Below, in pieces: positions 7,517 to 14,042 of a stretch of DNA of 31,952 bases. The notes below the pieces were generated by a model. The model saw only the letters and a program-made list of their open reading frames with translations, was not told the origin of the DNA and did no database searches. Position 1 is the first letter of the stretch; each line of letters begins with the position of its first letter. The position numbers were made by a program, and so were the translations under genes. The stretch spans positions 1 through 31,952 of the IMG/VR virus record IMGVR_UViG_3300025133_000403, one strand, 5' to 3'. This DNA comes from a virus.

Positions 7517-7532
7517 AGTAGTCTAAACTACT
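7517..7532. repeat. 16-bp palindromic repeat, copy 5 (between primase and helicase)
   Basis: AGTAGT-CTAA-ACTACT, the exact reverse complement of copies 1, 3 and 6. Flanking TA/TA extends the symmetry by two bases per side. It lies in the 144-bp gap between primase and helicase and directly abuts TATAAT (7533-7538), a perfect -10-like hexamer, at the edge of the A/T tract. This is the copy that most resembles an operator over a promoter. Confidence 0.85.
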
Positions 7533-7601
7533 TATAATATATTATAATATAATTATATATTATAATATCATAATAATAATATAATAATATAATAATAATA
7601 T
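7532..7601. other. Nearly pure A/T tract upstream of the helicase: candidate replication origin or promoter
   Basis: In about 70 bases there is a single C (7569) and no G. The tract contains TATAATATATTATA (7533-7546), a perfect 14-bp palindrome, and then repeated ATA/ATAAT units running up to the helicase ATG. It lies between primase and helicase genes beside palindrome copy 5. Such a region melts easily, as expected for an origin or a strong promoter. It also means that the helicase has no Shine-Dalgarno sequence. No direct proof of origin function is visible. Confidence 0.45.
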
Positions 7602-8790
7602 GGAATCTAAAATACTTTCTTCAATTATTCAAGACAGAGAATCGTTTAACAAGTTATCGAAACTAAACATTAAAGATTCTTTCTCTGAACCCGCAAAATT
7701 CATATACGACATTGTATGTGATTTCTATGACAAAGATACGTCTATATCTTTTGTAGATTTAGAATTAGTGGAAAAACGAATCGCAAGAGAGCTTCCCAAA
7801 CAAATAGATCTGTATCGAAATATTCTAAAAACTCTTAATCAAACTACATCTTCACCAAATTTATTGGAAGAAGTTATTGCCTTGAAAAAGGATGCCATTG
7901 CTCGAGAACTATCATCAATATTATTGGCGCAAAATAAAAATGGCGCACTAGAATTGATGGAGGAATACAAGTACGTAGAGGAATATGTAAAATCTCAAGA
8001 GGACGATGATGAAAGCCTATTAATTAGCACAAAAGTTTCTGATGTAGTAGAAACATTAAAAAATAAAAATAGAATCAATCTCTGGCCTAAGGCTTTACAG
8101 CAAGCTACGGGGGGAGCAATGCGAGGACATAATGTCCTTGTGTTTGGTAGACCTGAAGTAGGTAAATCATTGTTTATTATTAATATGGTCGGTGGTCTGT
8201 TACATGACGGCTACAAAGTATTATTTATTGAAAACGAAGACCCAGCAAAAGCAACAATGTCTAGACTCATCTGCAGATTGGCAGAAAAACCTATAGTAGA
8301 CGTTATTGATAATCCTGATGAGGTCGAAAACGTAGTTAAACAAAGAGGCTACGATAATTTAATACTTAAATCATTATCTCCAGGAACTTTCAGAGATATA
8401 CAGAGTCTAATCGACCAACACGGGGTGGATGTTGTTGTAATCAACCAACTCCGTAACATTTGGGTAGGTAAAGAAGGTAGGGTAGAACAGATGGAGATAG
8501 CCGCTACATCTGCAAGAAATCTAGCTAAGAAAAATAATATCTTGGTTATCGGAGTCACTCAAGCAGGTGATTCGGGAACGAATAAACTGCGATTAGAGAT
8601 GGGTGATATAGATTTCTCAAATACTGGAATGCCTGCCCAGATGGACTTAATTGTTGGTGTTGGTTCTAATGAGGAATACGACAGCAAATCGTGGAGAATG
8701 ATTTCTCTGCCTAAAAATAAACTTAGTGGAGAGCATGTATTTTTTCCAGTTATGGTAGATACAAAAACAAGTAAAGTAACGAGCATATAA
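7600..8790 (+). CDS. Replicative DNA helicase (DnaB-like, RecA fold)
   Basis: Unwinds DNA at the replication fork. The N-terminal ~100 residues (ESKILSSIIQDRESF and onward) resemble the DnaB N-terminal domain. The RecA-like core has Walker A GRPEVGKS (183-190), a glutamate in FIENEDP (E211) at the catalytic position, and VIGVTQ (316-321) as the later core strand ending in the usual glutamine. The Walker B strand reads VDVVVINQL, with Asn282 where DnaB relatives have Asp, which is unusual. 396 residues is slightly short for DnaB. The ATG at 7600 has no ribosome binding site, only A/T repeats, yet the N-terminal similarity supports it. The stop overlaps the polymerase start (TAATG). Confidence 0.85.
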   Translation: MESKILSSIIQDRESFNKLSKLNIKDSFSEPAKFIYDIVCDFYDKDTSISFVDLELVEKRIARELPKQIDLYRNILKTLNQTTSSPNLLEEVIALKKDAIARELSSILLAQNKNGALELMEEYKYVEEYVKSQEDDDESLLISTKVSDVVETLKNKNRINLWPKALQQATGGAMRGHNVLVFGRPEVGKSLFIINMVGGLLHDGYKVLFIENEDPAKATMSRLICRLAEKPIVDVIDNPDEVENVVKQRGYDNLILKSLSPGTFRDIQSLIDQHGVDVVVINQLRNIWVGKEGRVEQMEIAATSARNLAKKNNILVIGVTQAGDSGTNKLRLEMGDIDFSNTGMPAQMDLIVGVGSNEEYDSKSWRMISLPKNKLSGEHVFFPVMVDTKTSKVTSI

Positions 8791-10583
8791 TGGATTTTAA
8801 TATACCTGAATTTGTAACTAATCCAAATCCTGATATATTTAAATCAGATAATTATTTAGTATTTGATTTTGAAACAACTAACTTAGATAAAGGAGACCCA
8901 TTAAATGAAAATAACAGTATCATACTCATTGCATGGCAAAGAAACGGTGACGAACGAGGAGTTTTCGTTCGACATCCCGAGCCAATACATATCGAAGACT
9001 TTCTTAACGAAGTGGAAAGAGCTGATTTCATTATTGCGCACAACGCAAAATTCGAACTTGGATGGCTTAAGCGCCTCGGAGTCAGACTTGAGAAAACACT
9101 TCCCTTTTGTACACAATTGGCAGAATATGTACTCCGCTCCAACAGAAGAGGAAAGTTATCACTGGAAGAATGCCTCAGACGAAGAAGACTAGGAGGAAAA
9201 GAATCAATAATTAGTGCTATGATGGGCGCTGGAATATGCCCTTCAGAAATGCCTGAAAATTGGCTCATAAAGTACGCTAAAATGGACGTAGAGCAAACTC
9301 ACAAATTATTTGAGCACCAGCGTAGGGAATTATTTAAAAACAGCTTACAGCGTGTTTTTTATACAAAGTGTATTCAAATACCAGTTATTGCAGATATAGA
9401 ATTTAATGGCATGTGTTTAGATACATCAAAAGTTAAAGAAGTATATAAACAGTCAGTGTCAGATTTACGTTCTGTAGAGAGAGAATTAGATGAATTTACT
9501 GGTGGTCTTAATCCAAGAAGTAACAAGCAAATGGCTGAGTTTATTTATGATGAACTTAAATTTGCTATGCCTAAAGACCATAGTGGTAATATTATAACAA
9601 CCCCAAAAGGGGAAAGAAGCGCTTCGTCGGTAGTAATATCTTTACTGAAGCCAAAAAGTAGTAAACAAAAAAGGTTCATACAATTAAAACAAAAACAGGT
9701 AAAATTAAATGCGCAAGTTACAAAATCTCTTGAAAAATTTAACGAGTGTTGTGAAAAAGGGGGAGGAATCCTCCACGCAGCTATCAACCAAGCAGTTACT
9801 GCTACTGGCAGGTACAGTAGTACTGGAAAAACATACAAGTGCCAGTTCCAAAATGTGGATCGAGGATTTAAACGATTATTTAGAGCAAGGGAACCAAGCT
9901 GGTTGGTGGGTGAAGCTGATGAAGCACAACTGGAATTCAGAGTCGCTGTCTGGTATGGACAGGATGATCAGGGACTTCGAGACATACAGAGAAATTTTGA
10001 CGTTCATTCATTCACAGCTGATATTATATATCCAAGAGAACGGGATAGAGCAATCGCCAGACAAAATGCAAAAGCACATACATTTAAGCCACTCTATGGT
10101 GGAACAAGCGGAACACCATCTGAGAGACGTTATTACAGAACGTTTACTGAGAAATACGGGGGAATCTCTGGAGAGCAAGATAAGTGGGTAGATAAGGCGG
10201 TAGTAACAAAAGAATTAACACTTCCTACGGGGATGAAGTTTTACTTTCCCTCGTTGAAGGTTACACATACTGGTTATGTTGAGGGTAATACATCAGTTAG
10301 AAATTACCCAGTACAATACTTGGCTACAGCTGAGATCGTACCAACAGCACTGGTATATGCTTGGCATTGCTTTAAGTCAGCAAATGCTGAGTCATTTATC
10401 ACAAATACTATACATGATTCAATTATTTGTGAAGTACATCCAGATGAACGGAACTTTTTCATCGATGTGATGTCAGAGTCTTTACAGGATTTTCCTGTGA
10501 AGTATATGAAGAAATTATATGGAATTGATTTTAACATACCATTAAAAGCTGAAATAAAAACAGGAACTCATTGGGGGTCTTAA
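8790..10583 (+). CDS. Family A DNA polymerase with 3'-5' exonuclease
   Basis: Replicative polymerase of 597 residues. Exonuclease motifs: FDFETT (D26, E28), HNAKFEL (N85, with Glu89 where Asp is more common), and YAKMD (Y162, D166). Polymerase motif A is ADEAQLE (D377, Q380, E382); motif B is RQNAKAHTFKPLYGG (R424, K428, F432, Y436); motif C is IHDS (H542, D543). Phe432 corresponds to E. coli Pol I F762. The KPLYGG ending of motif B is unlike the usual GLIYG or GFLYG. There is no 5'-3' exonuclease domain; that activity is a separate gene at 11397. It is translationally coupled to the helicase by an overlapping TAATG. Confidence 0.92.
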   Translation: MDFNIPEFVTNPNPDIFKSDNYLVFDFETTNLDKGDPLNENNSIILIAWQRNGDERGVFVRHPEPIHIEDFLNEVERADFIIAHNAKFELGWLKRLGVRLEKTLPFCTQLAEYVLRSNRRGKLSLEECLRRRRLGGKESIISAMMGAGICPSEMPENWLIKYAKMDVEQTHKLFEHQRRELFKNSLQRVFYTKCIQIPVIADIEFNGMCLDTSKVKEVYKQSVSDLRSVERELDEFTGGLNPRSNKQMAEFIYDELKFAMPKDHSGNIITTPKGERSASSVVISLLKPKSSKQKRFIQLKQKQVKLNAQVTKSLEKFNECCEKGGGILHAAINQAVTATGRYSSTGKTYKCQFQNVDRGFKRLFRAREPSWLVGEADEAQLEFRVAVWYGQDDQGLRDIQRNFDVHSFTADIIYPRERDRAIARQNAKAHTFKPLYGGTSGTPSERRYYRTFTEKYGGISGEQDKWVDKAVVTKELTLPTGMKFYFPSLKVTHTGYVEGNTSVRNYPVQYLATAEIVPTALVYAWHCFKSANAESFITNTIHDSIICEVHPDERNFFIDVMSESLQDFPVKYMKKLYGIDFNIPLKAEIKTGTHWGS

Positions 10584-10584
10584 T

Positions 10585-11142
10585 ATGAATACAGCAGAAG
10601 GGGTCGTAGAGACCATAAGAGCAGGCAGAGGAGTATCGGTATCAATAAGTGGTGCTTGGTATGGTGCTGGCTTTGATGCAACTAAATTACCTTTTAAGGA
10701 AGGTAATACCATTAAATTTGTATATACTGAAAAAGGAATCTATAAGAATATGGATTTGAAATCAGTGGAAGTAATGGATGCATCAGAGACAAGTAACTTA
10801 CAACCAGCAGCTTCGCCTAAAGCAAAAGTTACAGCTGGAGCAACTGTTACCAGAGACTCATACTGGTCTAACAAAGAAGAAGAGGACAAGTTACGTTCTA
10901 AAGAAATTAGATACGAAGCATGTCTAAACAGAGCAATTGCTATGGTTGATTTATTAATTACTTCTGGAGCATTGGCACTAGGTGCTAACGCCAAGAAGAA
11001 AGTTGAAATAGTTGAAAACACAGTAGAAGCATACACTCGTAAATTTTATGAGGAAGCTACTGATGCTAGAGATGGAGCATTTGATGCTCCTTCTCCAGAT
11101 GGTTCTGGCGAGGGTTCTGAAGAGGATACAAGCTATGAGTAA
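10585..11142 (+). CDS. Probable single-stranded DNA-binding protein
   Basis: 185 residues starting two bases after the polymerase stop, with GGGGG about eight bases upstream of the ATG. The first ~65 residues are predicted beta-rich (GVVETIRAGRGVSVSISG..NTIKFVYTEKG..DLKSVEV), compatible with an OB fold. The middle is a low-complexity linker followed by a helical part with many Lys and Glu. The last ~25 residues are an acidic tail (GSGEGSEEDTSYE), as in phage and bacterial SSBs, which use it to contact polymerase and helicase. Position between polymerase and exonuclease fits. The assignment rests on architecture and context rather than a clear sequence signature. Confidence 0.5.
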   Translation: MNTAEGVVETIRAGRGVSVSISGAWYGAGFDATKLPFKEGNTIKFVYTEKGIYKNMDLKSVEVMDASETSNLQPAASPKAKVTAGATVTRDSYWSNKEEEDKLRSKEIRYEACLNRAIAMVDLLITSGALALGANAKKKVEIVENTVEAYTRKFYEEATDARDGAFDAPSPDGSGEGSEEDTSYE

Positions 11143-11395
11143 AAATAATCTAGACGAAACCCTTGATTATGAATTGGTAGTTAAACCTCCCATCAACGCA
11201 TCACCTAATGGTAATGGTAATGGAGTTTACGCTATTGTAAATAAACAAACAAACGTAACAGAGGCAGAAGTGCCATTTCTAGTTCAAGGATATGAGGGTC
11301 TGTATGAGATGCAGGCTAGCTTAGATAATTGGAGAGATAAGTTTGACCAAAAAAAGAAAGAAAAAGAAAAAGATTCAGAGATTTTGGTAAACTAA
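11135..11395 (+). CDS. Hypothetical replication-module protein (86 aa)
   Basis: The best start is ATG 11135, overlapping the SSB-like gene by eight bases, with AGAGGA upstream; an earlier in-frame ATG at 11048 would need a much larger overlap. The product begins MSKNNLDETLDYELV, contains a Gly/Asn-rich stretch (NGNGNGVYAIVNK) and ends with a highly charged run of Lys and Glu. No domain is recognised. It is packed between the SSB candidate and the exonuclease (one base before the next ATG), so it is probably part of the replication operon. Confidence 0.65.
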   Translation: MSKNNLDETLDYELVVKPPINASPNGNGNGVYAIVNKQTNVTEAEVPFLVQGYEGLYEMQASLDNWRDKFDQKKKEKEKDSEILVN

Positions 11396-11396
11396 A

Positions 11397-12263
11397 ATGA
11401 AAGCATTAGTAGACGGAGACATCATACTTTACAGATGTGGCTTTGCCGCACAAAGTAGGATATACAATTTATCAATACCTCTCTTTCAAGGAGAGATACC
11501 TAAGTTTAAGTACAAAAAGGATATGATGGATTGGCTTAATGAACATGGCAGAGAAAAATCTGAGTATGATGTCACTGTAGATACAGTTATCGAACCTGTT
11601 GAGAACGCTTTAAATAACGTTAAGACTGTCTTGACTGAAATAAAAAGCTATTTATCAAAAAGGTTTGGGGAGATTGAGTTAGAAATATTCTTGAGTGGAA
11701 GTACAAACTTTAGAGATAATCTGGCTACAATAAAAATTTATAAGGGTAATAGAGATCCATTACACAAACCACATTGGTATGATGAGATTAAAGAATACCT
11801 AAAATCTGTTTGGGATGCTCAGGAAGTAGAGAACTTAGAAGCAGATGATATATTAGCAGATCTTCAAGAATCTGTTCCTTCATCAGAAGATTCTTGTATT
11901 ATTTCTACTGACAAAGATTTAGATCAGATAGCAGGATGGCACTATAACTGGGTAAAAGACCAATTATATGAAGTATCTGTAGAGCAAGCAATTCATAATA
12001 AGTATGTTCAAATACTTACTGGAGATTCTACTGATAACATAGAGGGTATTCCTGGGGTTGGGCCAGTGGGGGCTGAGAAATGTCTTGAGTGGTGTGAGAC
12101 CGTAGATGATTATGAGCAGTCAGTTTCTCAAGAATACGAACATTTTTTTACTCAGACTAAAAAAGGTGTAGAAAAATGCAACGAGTATTGTATGACTTGG
12201 GATGAAATTCTAGAAGAAACAAGAGCATTAATAACTTTAGGAAGCATAGACAATGGAAAATAA
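11397..12263 (+). CDS. 5'-3' exonuclease / flap endonuclease (PIN-like FEN family)
   Basis: Removes RNA primers and processes 5' ends, comparable to T7 gp6 and the N-terminal domain of Pol I. Acidic metal-binding residues are visible in order: VDGD (D6, D8), EADD (E148, D150, D151), STDKDLDQI (D172, D174) and GDSTDNIEG (D210, D213), followed by the helix-hairpin-helix IPGVGPVGAEKCL (218-230) that binds DNA. 288 residues is typical of phage members. An insertion of about 40 residues (around 25-65) separates the first motif from the core. It complements the polymerase, which lacks this domain. Confidence 0.9.
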   Translation: MKALVDGDIILYRCGFAAQSRIYNLSIPLFQGEIPKFKYKKDMMDWLNEHGREKSEYDVTVDTVIEPVENALNNVKTVLTEIKSYLSKRFGEIELEIFLSGSTNFRDNLATIKIYKGNRDPLHKPHWYDEIKEYLKSVWDAQEVENLEADDILADLQESVPSSEDSCIISTDKDLDQIAGWHYNWVKDQLYEVSVEQAIHNKYVQILTGDSTDNIEGIPGVGPVGAEKCLEWCETVDDYEQSVSQEYEHFFTQTKKGVEKCNEYCMTWDEILEETRALITLGSIDNGK

Positions 12264-12351
12264 TAACAAAGAAATGGTTAGTCATATTGTTGTATCTACG
12301 ATATTTGCATCATTAATAATATTAGCGGTATACCTCTATGCGCAAGCGTAA
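12253..12351 (+). CDS. Tiny single-span membrane protein (32 aa)
   Basis: Read directly from the sequence: ATG at 12253, TAA at 12349-12351, overlapping the exonuclease end by 11 bases and the next frame by 14. The product has a polar N-terminus (MENNNKEMVSH) and then a continuous hydrophobic span (IVVSTIFASLIILAVYLYA) at residues 12-30. Short coupled membrane peptides are common in phage operons. The coherent hydrophobic span and the coupling support it; no function is assignable. Confidence 0.5.
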   Translation: MENNNKEMVSHIVVSTIFASLIILAVYLYAQA

Positions 12352-12574
12352 AAAAACAATGAGTAGTTTAGACTACTTAGAACACGACCCACAAGATACT
12401 TTAGACAAAGCTGGGATAGAGAGGCTTTGGAGAGGGGTTAGTAAAACTAACGTAAAGGACATAGAAGAATTAAGATCAGCAGATCAATTAAAGAAAGTCC
12501 TTTCAAAAAAGGATATTAAAAAATGGCTATCAAATACAGGTCAAAATTTGAAGAAGAAATTGCTGAAAAGTTAA
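12338..12574 (+). CDS. Hypothetical basic protein (78 aa)
   Basis: The longest frame starts at ATG 12338 (MRKRKKTMSSLDYL); a second ATG at 12359 would give MSSLDYL. Neither has a good ribosome binding site. The product is Lys-rich and probably helical, ending KWLSNTGQNLKKKLLKS. It overlaps the tiny membrane protein at its start and the endonuclease gene at its end (52 bases). Palindrome copy 6 lies within its first codons, immediately after the second ATG, so the site may influence its expression. No family recognised. Confidence 0.5.
   Translation: MRKRKKTMSSLDYLEHDPQDTLDKAGIERLWRGVSKTNVKDIEELRSADQLKKVLSKKDIKKWLSNTGQNLKKKLLKS
12362..12377. repeat. 16-bp palindromic repeat, copy 6
   Basis: AGTAGT-TTAG-ACTACT, identical to copies 1 and 3. 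It begins right after the ATG at 12359 and encodes SSLDY in the same frame as copy 3. It is the rightmost copy found; none is seen in the remaining 19.5 kb. Confidence 0.8.
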
Positions 12575-12924
12575 AAGGAACAAGAGCTAGATACGAAAAA
12601 TTAATAATTCCATTTATTAAAATTCACACATATAAACCTGATTGGGTCTTACCCAATGGAATTATAATTGAAGGCAAGGGAAGATTTACGTCCTCCGACA
12701 GAGCAAAACATTTACTTATCAAGGAGCAACTACCTGACTTGGACATAAGGTTTGTGTTTAAATATGATAACAAATTGCATAAAACATCAAAAACTAGATA
12801 TTCAGAATGGTGTAAAAAACACGGTTTTAAATATAGTTTTACTGAGGTTCCGAAGGAATGGATAAAAGAGAAGAAGAAATCTATTACTGTTTCAGATGTG
12901 GAAGTAAGTCTGAAAAAGGATTAG
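12523..12924 (+). CDS. Endonuclease I / Holliday junction resolvase (T7 gp3-like)
   Basis: Cleaves branched DNA, resolving junctions and helping to break down host DNA. It aligns by eye with T7 endonuclease I throughout: RSKFEEEI against RSGLEDKV, HTYKPDWVLPNGI against HTYTPDFLLPNGI, RAKHLLIKEQLPDLDIRFVF against the equivalent T7 stretch, and WIKEKKK at the end. The catalytic residues correspond to E10, D40, E50 and K52 (T7 E20, D55, E65, K67). 133 residues is close to T7's length. ATG 12523 is preceded by AAAGGA and overlaps the previous gene by 52 bases. The 3' end overlaps the zinc-finger gene by 67 bases in another frame. Confidence 0.93.
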   Translation: MAIKYRSKFEEEIAEKLKGTRARYEKLIIPFIKIHTYKPDWVLPNGIIIEGKGRFTSSDRAKHLLIKEQLPDLDIRFVFKYDNKLHKTSKTRYSEWCKKHGFKYSFTEVPKEWIKEKKKSITVSDVEVSLKKD

Positions 12925-13085
12925 ATAACGAGATGGAAGACTGCCATGAATGCGGGGAACACGCAGTTATATCCGTGCTCATGGCTTTTGACATAATCAA
13001 TAGTCTCTACTTACGTGGAGGACTTAATTTAAACTATGAGGAAAATGAATATGAGGAAATATGCTACGACCCTGGTGATTCCTGA
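12858..13085 (+). CDS. Small four-cysteine zinc-binding protein (75 aa)
   Basis: Two CxxC pairs (C11/C14 and C29/C32: CFRC, CHEC) form a probable zinc ribbon in the N-terminal half. The C-terminal half is acidic (NYEENEYEEICYDPGDS). The gene overlaps the endonuclease by 67 bases and the longest reading of the next gene by 50, so three frames are compressed here. Small zinc-ribbon proteins of this type are frequent in phage replication operons, sometimes as transcription or nuclease partners, but no function can be assigned. Confidence 0.65.
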   Translation: MDKREEEIYYCFRCGSKSEKGLDNEMEDCHECGEHAVISVLMAFDIINSLYLRGGLNLNYEENEYEEICYDPGDS

Positions 13086-13860
13086 TGCTCACGATGGTCC
13101 TGAACATAACAAGGATAGATTCGAAGCTCTTGGAAACTTCATTGTCGAAAATAAGCCTGACAATATAGTTCAGATAGGAGACTTCATGAACTTGGATTCT
13201 ATAAACTTTTTTGATAATAATAAGCCTTTAATGAAGGAAGGCAAAAGATTAAAAGATGATATAGATTCAGGCATAGAAGCCTATGAAAAGATAATGAAAC
13301 CCATACGTAACTTGTGGAAAAAGCAAGCTAGATGGAAAACTAAGAAATATAATCCTAATAGATATTGGTTATTAGGAAACCATGAGCTTAGGACTTGGAG
13401 ATATACCCTAGATAAACCTGAGCTTAGTGGGTTTATACCTGAGACAGATTTTGTTGGAGCTGGTAAAGATAAGTGGGATATAATAGAATATAGACAATAC
13501 GTGTACATTGATGGCACAGCGTTCACACACGCACCTATGAATAGAAGAGTTAATCAACCCTTAAGTGGGGAGTACGTTACTAAGAGAGCTACTGAGACAC
13601 ACAATACTTCAATAGTATTCGGACACACACATAGATTTGGTGTGCATACTATGAAGAGAACTTCTGATGACACCACAGTATCTCCTCTTATACAGTCGTG
13701 TAATGTAGGGTGGTACGCAGATTATATGCCTGAATATATGGAGGGAAACGAAGCTACTTGTGATTGGTGGTCAGGATTAGTTACATTAACGCATACAGGG
13801 CAGGGAACTATTGACATAACTCAGCACTCTATAGATAGAGTTAAAGAGGATTACTTATAA
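13051..13860 (+). CDS. Calcineurin-like metallophosphoesterase
   Basis: Two-metal phosphoesterase. Counting from the ATG at 13051, the motifs are VIPDAHD (D12, H14), QIGDF (D44), LLGNHE (N110, H111), FTHAP and FGHTHRFG near the C-terminus; together these are the complete set of ligands. The frame can be extended to an ATG at 13036, but GAGGA (13038-13042) lies about eight bases before 13051, so I prefer the shorter protein beginning MRKYATTLVIPDAH. Phage members of this fold include nucleases (SbcD-like) and nucleotide or protein phosphatases. The location beside endonuclease and exonuclease genes favours nucleic-acid processing, but the substrate is open. Confidence 0.85.
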   Translation: MRKYATTLVIPDAHDGPEHNKDRFEALGNFIVENKPDNIVQIGDFMNLDSINFFDNNKPLMKEGKRLKDDIDSGIEAYEKIMKPIRNLWKKQARWKTKKYNPNRYWLLGNHELRTWRYTLDKPELSGFIPETDFVGAGKDKWDIIEYRQYVYIDGTAFTHAPMNRRVNQPLSGEYVTKRATETHNTSIVFGHTHRFGVHTMKRTSDDTTVSPLIQSCNVGWYADYMPEYMEGNEATCDWWSGLVTLTHTGQGTIDITQHSIDRVKEDYL

Positions 13861-14042
13861 TGACTGTCGATAATACTTTTATACACAAAAGAAGAGCGCA
13901 AATATTTGCAGAGTTATATCACGAATTTGGTCCCGTAGAGGCAGGTCAGTGGATTATAGACAATGTGCCAAAAAATGAACGAGACGAAATATCTAAATAC
14001 TTAGAAAAGGAACTGAGAAAATATGAACCAATTGCCGACTGA
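13860..14042 (+). CDS. Hypothetical protein (60 aa)
   Basis: Start overlaps the stop of the phosphoesterase (TAATG) and its end overlaps the ribonucleotide reductase by 20 bases, so it is translationally coupled on both sides. The product is predicted helical: RRAQIFAELYHEFGPVEAGQW, split as RRAQIFAELYHEF and GPVEAGQW, then DEISKYLEKELRKYE. No family recognised. Its position suggests an accessory role in nucleotide metabolism, or merely operon packing. Confidence 0.65.
   Translation: MTVDNTFIHKRRAQIFAELYHEFGPVEAGQWIIDNVPKNERDEISKYLEKELRKYEPIAD

Noticed and set aside
7498-7538. A sigma-70 promoter built from TTGATT (7498-7503) and TATAAT (7533-7538)
   Set aside because: The 29-base spacing is far outside the normal 16-18; the TATAAT may still act with another element, but no complete promoter can be called.
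9709-10191. A 160-residue protein in the +1 frame of the polymerase gene as a separate feature
   Set aside because: The polymerase frame is clearly coding with all motifs here, and this frame has no ribosome binding site; it is kept only as part of the overlapping-frame observation.
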